Shown here one piece after another: positions 59,800 to 64,000 of a DNA stretch of 64,000 bases. The notes below the pieces were generated by a model. That model was not told the DNA's origin, ran no database searches, and saw only the letters and a program-made list of their open reading frames with translations. The first letter of the stretch is position 1. Each line of letters starts with the position of its first letter. The position numbers and the translations under genes are program-made. Origin of the DNA: Rhizobium sp. ZPR4 (GTDB lineage: Bacteria > Pseudomonadota > Alphaproteobacteria > Rhizobiales > Rhizobiaceae); contig NZ_CP157971.1 in assembly GCF_040215725.1 (NCBI RefSeq), positions 124,001-188,000 on the forward strand. Direction: 5' to 3'.

Positions 59800-59820
59800 A
59801 AAAACGGCGCTCACGCGCCG
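59800..59820 (-). terminator. rho-independent terminator after the DUF2493 gene
   Basis: On the minus strand CGGCGC-GTGA-GCGCCG followed by TTTTT, two bases after the DUF2493 stop at 59823. Confidence 0.85.
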
Positions 59821-59822
59821 TC

Positions 59823-60752
59823 TCATGAAGCCTGCCAGACCGGAATGCCGAGGCGACGCGCCTTGTCGGCAAGATTGCCGGTAATGCCGTTTCCGGGAAA
59901 GACGATCAATCCGACGGGCATGACCGACAGCATCTCGTCATTGCGCCGGAACGGCGCCGCCTTGGCGTGCTTGGTCCAGTTGGGTTTGAAGGTGATCTGC
60001 GTCACCCGGCGCGCTTTAGCCCAGCAGGCGGCGATGCGTTCGGCCCCTTTCGGCGAGCCGCCATGCATCAAAACCATATCTGTGTGTTTGGCATGCACCT
60101 GATCGAGCTTCGCCCAGATCCGTTCATGGTCGTTGTAGTCCATGCCGCCAGCGAACGCGATCTTGGTGCCGGCCGGAATCAGGACTTCGGTTTCGGCGCG
60201 CCGGCGGGCGGAGAGGAAGTCCCGGCTATCGATCATCGCCGCCGTCATGTTGGCGTGGTTGACCTTGGAGCCGGTGCGCGGCCGCCAGGATGAACCGGTC
60301 TGCGCCTCGAACAGGTCGGCCGCGTAGTCGCGCATGAACTCGAAGCTGTTCCGGCGTTCAAGCAGCGTGATGCCCTCGGCGATGAGGCGTTCGAGTTCGA
60401 CGCTCTTCACCTCCGAGCCGTCCTGCTCGCGCTGGCCGGTGCGCTGCGCCTCCTCGTTGCGATCGAGTTCGCGCTGGATGCGCTCGCCGGCGCGATGGAA
60501 GAGATTGGGGATCGACCAGAACAGGTCTTCGAGATCGGGTTCCAGCCGCGTGTCCCCGAGCATTTCGGCGAGAGCGTCGAAGATCGTGGTGATCGAAGAC
60601 TGGACCTGCGGCTCCTCCGGCAATGGCCGTGGGTCGGGCTCGTCCTGGAAGGGGCGATAGCCGAAGACCTGCATCTCGTAGATGAAGCGATCGGTCGGGG
60701 AAGACGCGTGGTGGGGCTCGAAGGTGTCGTCGGGCTGAAGGATCAGGTCCAT
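59823..60752 (-). CDS. DUF2493 domain-containing protein
   Basis: 309 aa from ATG 60752, GGAGACC six bases upstream; the ATG at 60764 lacks a site. N-terminal half is acidic and plasmid-specific (PDPRPLPEEPQVQSSITTIF, then LEPDLEDLFWSIPNLFHRAG). The C-terminal half carries the DUF2493 (YspA-like, SLOG-type) domain. Its features are KIAFAGGMDYNDHERIWAKL, VLMHGGSPKGAERIAACWAK and VIVFPGNGITGNLADKARRL, a Rossmann-like nucleotide-binding fold. SLOG domains bind nucleotides or ADP-ribose-type ligands. Frequently found on rhizobial plasmids between a Toprim gene and a TA pair. Ligand unknown. Confidence 0.88.
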   Translation of the reverse strand: MDLILQPDDTFEPHHASSPTDRFIYEMQVFGYRPFQDEPDPRPLPEEPQVQSSITTIFDALAEMLGDTRLEPDLEDLFWSIPNLFHRAGERIQRELDRNEEAQRTGQREQDGSEVKSVELERLIAEGITLLERRNSFEFMRDYAADLFEAQTGSSWRPRTGSKVNHANMTAAMIDSRDFLSARRRAETEVLIPAGTKIAFAGGMDYNDHERIWAKLDQVHAKHTDMVLMHGGSPKGAERIAACWAKARRVTQITFKPNWTKHAKAAPFRRNDEMLSVMPVGLIVFPGNGITGNLADKARRLGIPVWQAS

Positions 60753-61123
60753 GATGGTCTCCATCGGTTTGGGCCGCGCCTCTCGCGGCCTGACGGCGAA
60801 CCCGTTCACGCGGGCCGAGGCCGGAACCGCAAGCGAAGTGCCGCGGCCCAGCGAAGCGCCGGGCGGCGGAGGGAGGGTTTCTTGATCCGCGAGGAATGGC
60901 GGCCATCGCATCGGCCCGAAAATTGGGAACCGGTTTTCGGAAAAGCCGATGCGCAAACATGGCCCGGCAGGGGAAGAAACGTGACCGACCCGCTGAAGGC
61001 CGAGGCCCGCGTGGTAAGGGTCGCCTCTCGGCAGGCCCGCGGGCGCGCGCCCATCCGGAATGAGGCCAATGTACCGCATTCGCCGGCAGCGCCCGAACCC
61101 CTCCCCTGCCTCTGCGCCCAGAC
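60753..61123 (-). other. leader of DUF2493 with a RIME-like repeat
   Basis: 371 bp without a gene between the Toprim and DUF2493 genes. Besides the palindromic element at 60908-60952 it holds several short GC-rich inverted repeats. Probably the promoter and leader of the DUF2493 gene. Confidence 0.5.
60908..60952. repeat. rhizobial intergenic palindromic element (RIME-like)
   Basis: GCATCGGC and GCCGATGC enclose CCGAAAA...TTTTCGG, giving a nested hairpin. The sequence agrees with my recollection of the short palindromic intergenic elements that are abundant in Rhizobium/Sinorhizobium genomes. Confidence 0.7.
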
Positions 61124-62161
61124 TCACGCCGGCAGGAATGCCATCGCGTCTTCCGGGACGAGTTGAGCCCTGAGGCTTGCCGTTAGCCGGTCCGGGCCCA
61201 GCCAGCGAAGATCCTCGTTGAAGTCGCCGAGCTCAGGCGACAGCACCAGCGGCAGGATTCCCTCTTCCTGTGCCCGGCGGCTCAATGCTTCGATCCCATG
61301 TCGGCCGGCGGCATCCGCGTCGGCGGCGATGTAAACGCGCCGGCATTCCGGCGGGAAGCGGAAGGCGGCAAGGTGATTGGCCGTGAGCGCCGCCACCAGC
61401 GGCATGCCGGGCATGACATGCGATAGCGACAGCATGGTCTCAAGCCCCTCGCCTGCCGCCATCACCGCGACAGGTGCATTGACCGGAAAACCGAAGCGGA
61501 CGCCATTCCCGAGGAGCCCGCCAAGCGCGCGGCGCGGATCGTCGACCTTCGCCTTGCCGACGCCCTCGGGATCTAGCCAGGTGCGGTGGACGCCGGTGAT
61601 CGCGCCGGCACAGTCGGTCACGGCGGCGATCAGCGCGGGATAGCTGCTCATCCGGCCTGTGACGAGGTCGCGATAGTAGGACGACGGGTGGAAACGGAGC
61701 GCCGCATGGGTGGATGCCCTCAGGATACCGCGCTCGCGGAGATAGGCATCAGCCAATGTGCCGGCCAGCGGCTGTGTCATCCGAAACAGACGCCTGGCGC
61801 GCTCAGACGCTGGCCGTTCAATCGGTTGAGGTTCATCGGTGTCGCCCTTGCCAAATGGCAGCGGCTTGGGTCGAGGCAGGCTGAGGAACTGACGCGCCGC
61901 GTCTGCAACGTCGCGGAAGTCGACGAGGCCGCAGGTCTCGCGGACGAGGTCGAGCAGATTGCCAGATTGGCCGGTCGCCGCATCCGTCCATCGGCCGGCG
62001 CGGGGACCGCTCAGATGGACATAGAGCGAGCGGCCCTTGTTGTTGCCGACATCGCCGACGAGCCAGTAATTGCCGGCCCGGCGGCCGGCGGAGAGATAGT
62101 GGCGGCAGACCGCCTCCGCGTCCTGCGCGAGACGATCCGCCAGATCAGAAGCGGAAAGCAT
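61124..62161 (-). CDS. Toprim-domain protein, primase-like
   Basis: 345 aa. N-terminal zinc-free primase-like part (DAEAVCRHYLSAGRRAGNYW, then RAGRWTDAATGQSGNLLDLV) as in DUF7146 plasmid proteins. RYHPSSYYRDL-like segment and WLDPEGVGKAKVDDPRRALG lead into the Toprim domain: VMAAGEGLETMLSL (Glu) and VYIAADADAAGRHG (DxD). Such proteins serve as plasmid primase/topoisomerase-fold enzymes, perhaps in replication or establishment after transfer. 11 bp after the helicase gene, so one transcript. Confidence 0.9.
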   Translation of the reverse strand: MLSASDLADRLAQDAEAVCRHYLSAGRRAGNYWLVGDVGNNKGRSLYVHLSGPRAGRWTDAATGQSGNLLDLVRETCGLVDFRDVADAARQFLSLPRPKPLPFGKGDTDEPQPIERPASERARRLFRMTQPLAGTLADAYLRERGILRASTHAALRFHPSSYYRDLVTGRMSSYPALIAAVTDCAGAITGVHRTWLDPEGVGKAKVDDPRRALGGLLGNGVRFGFPVNAPVAVMAAGEGLETMLSLSHVMPGMPLVAALTANHLAAFRFPPECRRVYIAADADAAGRHGIEALSRRAQEEGILPLVLSPELGDFNEDLRWLGPDRLTASLRAQLVPEDAMAFLPA

Positions 62162-62172
62162 GCGGACCTCCG

Positions 62173-64000
62173 TTATCGCCGTGCGACATCGACGAGGCGA
62201 TGGCGCTCAATCAGCTTCGACAGGATCTCCGAACCCTCATCTGTGACAGGCACGAAGAAGCGCAGCTTCCAATTGATCATCTCGGAAAACAGCCCGATCG
62301 ACCGCAGCCAGTCACGCATGCCATCGGTGAAGCCGTTCAGTTCGACGCGGTATTCGTTCATGACGCGCACGCGGCGGAGCGTCATGTCGCCGGCGAGGCC
62401 GACGATAGAGGATCCGTCGACGAGCGATGCCCAGGCCTGGGCGGGGGTTAGCACGTCGGTCTGATCGATCCCGAAGTTGCGGCAAAGCCCGGCCAGCCGA
62501 TCCGGAGCAATGACACGGCCAACGATCCGCTCTCCGTCATCGGTCTGCAGCCGCCGCACCCGGCAGAAATCCTGCGGCAGCAATTTCCAGATTGGCAGGA
62601 GCAACCCGCTGACGATGTGCATCGTCGAGGTCGAGAATTCCGGCACCGCCGCGACCTCGGTATTCCACGCGAGGGCAAAAGCTTGTTCGTCGGCTTCCTC
62701 CCAGGATGTCTCTTCGAGCTGCCGGACCTCGAAGCGCAGCTCGTCCATCGGCCGGATCAGTGAGACGCGCGGTTGAATGGAGCCGTCATCCAGCATGATC
62801 GAGCGGGTCGGGACCATCACCGCGGGCCGGCCCGACTTGCCGTTGATCATCAGCCTGGCGCGTGGATCCTGCCCGACGAGGCTTTGAACCTCCTGGAACT
62901 GCATCGGCGCATGGCGATCCCGGCGTTCGATCGTCAGCAAGTGCGACTGCGCGCCGGTGACGGGATGCGTGTAGATCAGCCGGCGCTCGGTGACCGTCAT
63001 GCTGTCGGCGGTAATCGTCTCCAGGCCCTTGTCATAGACGCCGGCGGCGATCGCCCCCTCGATGCGGGCGGCGAGCAACTGCTCGAAAGCCTCGAACAGC
63101 ACGTTCTGCATGGCGATCGTCAATGCCAACATGCGATTGAGGAAGGTCTGGATCGGCGGCAGCTCATCCTTCAATCCGCCCTCCTCCGATGTCAGCGACA
63201 GGCCGGTGATGTTTTCGAATCTGTCGAGCGAGCAGCCTTCGATCCTGCCGGCATGCAGCAGTCCGTAGAATTGCCGCAGTGCGTCGCGGGCATATTGGGA
63301 TTCGAGATTGTCTTCGGACCGGAAAATGCCCTGCCCGCCGGTCTGGCGTTGACCACGGGTGATGGCGCCGAGCGTGTCGAGACGCCGGGCGATCGTCGAG
63401 AGGAAGCGCCGTTCTGCCTTGACATTGGTGGCGATCATCCGAAAGCGCGGCGGCTGCTTCTGGTTGGTGCGATGGCTGCGCCCGAGCCCCTGGATCGCCA
63501 CGTCGGCACGCCACCCGGCTTCGAGAAGGTTATGCAAGCGCAGGCGCTGATTCCTTGCGGCGAGATCAGCGTGGTAGGATCTGCCGGTTCCACCGGCGTC
63601 GCTGAAGACCAGAATGCCTTTCTCGTCGTCCATGAAGGCGCGGGCCTCGTCGAGATTGGCGCTGCCGGGCCGAGTCTGCACGGCATAGCGCGTGATAGAG
63701 GTGCTGTCCTCGCGGCGGACGATGCGACGTGACCGGCCGGTGATTTCGGCCACCTTCCCGGTTCCGAAGTGCTGGACGATCTGGTCGAGCGCCGTCGGGA
63801 TCGCCGGCAGGCTCCCGAGCGTTTCGACCAGTTCGTCGCGGCGACGTTCGGCCTCCCGGCAGATGACGGGGTTGCCGTTCGCGTCATGAACCGGCCGGGA
63901 ACTGAGATTGCCGTCGGCGTCGGAAAATTCCTCGAAGAGCTGCACCGGAAAGGAGTGCATGAGGTAATCGATGACATATTCCCGCGGCGTCACGTCGACC
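62173..64000 (-). CDS. strawberry-notch-type superfamily 2 helicase, C-terminal part (runs off window)
   Basis: At least 608 residues; the frame stays open to the window edge, so the N-terminus with Walker A is missing here and no start is claimed. Helicase C-terminal motifs include DDEKGILVFSDAGGTGRSYH, the arginine-finger region ADVAIQGLGRSHRTNQKQPP and LSTIARRLDTLGAITRGQRQ, as in the SBNO_C domain. Bacterial members of 1,400 or more residues sit on large rhizobial plasmids and phage-like elements, sometimes fused to methyltransferase domains. Function in DNA maintenance or defence is unknown. First in a series with the Toprim gene. Confidence 0.88.
   Translation of the reverse strand, partial: VDVTPREYVIDYLMHSFPVQLFEEFSDADGNLSSRPVHDANGNPVICREAERRRDELVETLGSLPAIPTALDQIVQHFGTGKVAEITGRSRRIVRREDSTSITRYAVQTRPGSANLDEARAFMDDEKGILVFSDAGGTGRSYHADLAARNQRLRLHNLLEAGWRADVAIQGLGRSHRTNQKQPPRFRMIATNVKAERRFLSTIARRLDTLGAITRGQRQTGGQGIFRSEDNLESQYARDALRQFYGLLHAGRIEGCSLDRFENITGLSLTSEEGGLKDELPPIQTFLNRMLALTIAMQNVLFEAFEQLLAARIEGAIAAGVYDKGLETITADSMTVTERRLIYTHPVTGAQSHLLTIERRDRHAPMQFQEVQSLVGQDPRARLMINGKSGRPAVMVPTRSIMLDDGSIQPRVSLIRPMDELRFEVRQLEETSWEEADEQAFALAWNTEVAAVPEFSTSTMHIVSGLLLPIWKLLPQDFCRVRRLQTDDGERIVGRVIAPDRLAGLCRNFGIDQTDVLTPAQAWASLVDGSSIVGLAGDMTLRRVRVMNEYRVELNGFTDGMRDWLRSIGLFSEMINWKLRFFVPVTDEGSEILSKLIERHRLVDVARR

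Noticed and set aside
62773-63732. 319-codon frame on + opposite the strawberry-notch helicase
   Set aside because: Antisense shadow; no family-like sequence.
1-64000. Replication (repABC), tRNA, rRNA or integrase genes
   Set aside because: None seen; plasmid versus integrative element therefore remains open.

Overview
The window is a mosaic of high-GC alphaproteobacterial accessory DNA. A RopA/Porin_2-type outer-membrane porin, LuxR/LuxI quorum sensing, a VirB-type conjugation system and backbone families common on rhizobial plasmids (DUF736, HU, DUF2493, Toprim, strawberry-notch helicase) point to Rhizobiales (Rhizobium/Agrobacterium/Ensifer/Mesorhizobium group). It is most likely part of a conjugative plasmid or an integrative conjugative element. 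No replication genes (repABC), rRNA, tRNA or CRISPR array were seen.

Left third (1-25.7 kb), catabolic islands with IS debris. First, on +, come an HcnA/HcnB-like iron-sulfur/flavin dehydrogenase pair, a Rid-family protein and an M14 zinc carboxypeptidase (18-4092). Next are a collapsed amidohydrolase gene and two transposase remnants (4446-5831). Then follows a hydantoin/5-oxoproline-type cluster. On the minus strand it has VOC protein, hyuA, hyuB and porin. Divergently on + it has an NCS1 permease and a SnoaL-like protein, and further on an Asp/Glu/hydantoin racemase. A diverged inverted copy of the VOC control region and 5' end lies directly before the racemase gene. An IS3 and an ISL3 element follow (16.0-19.2 kb). 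The last block has a tautomerase pseudogene, deoA, a divergent GntR/FCD regulator, an aldehyde dehydrogenase, a hydroxyisobutyrate-dehydrogenase-like reductase and a broken chemotaxis receptor.

Middle (25.8-54 kb), transfer region. A luxR-luxI pair and an HAD-like gene precede the DNA-processing operon on the minus strand: small membrane protein, ParA-like ATPase, ribbon-helix-helix protein, relaxosome accessory protein and relaxase. Opposite it, a tight + operon encodes three exported thermonuclease-fold proteins with degenerate active sites and three small envelope proteins. After an XRE regulator and a two-domain zinc/PD-(D/E)XK-like protein, a minus-strand operon encodes a complete T4SS in the order virB1, B2, B3, B4, second transglycosylase, B5, B7-like, B6, B8, B9, B10, B11, virD4/traG. 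A 16-bp palindrome (TTNNAC-TGNN-GTATAA type) recurs at five control regions only in this segment, suggesting one regulon.

Right end (54-64 kb), backbone. A 1.6-kb gene-free stretch is packed with perfect inverted repeats and irregular TTCGC repeats. It is followed by small backbone genes, two of which share a repeated leader element whose hairpin arms show a compensatory change. Then come HU, DUF736, a Phd/PemK-like toxin-antitoxin pair, DUF2493, a Toprim protein and the C-terminal part of a strawberry-notch-type helicase that runs off the window.
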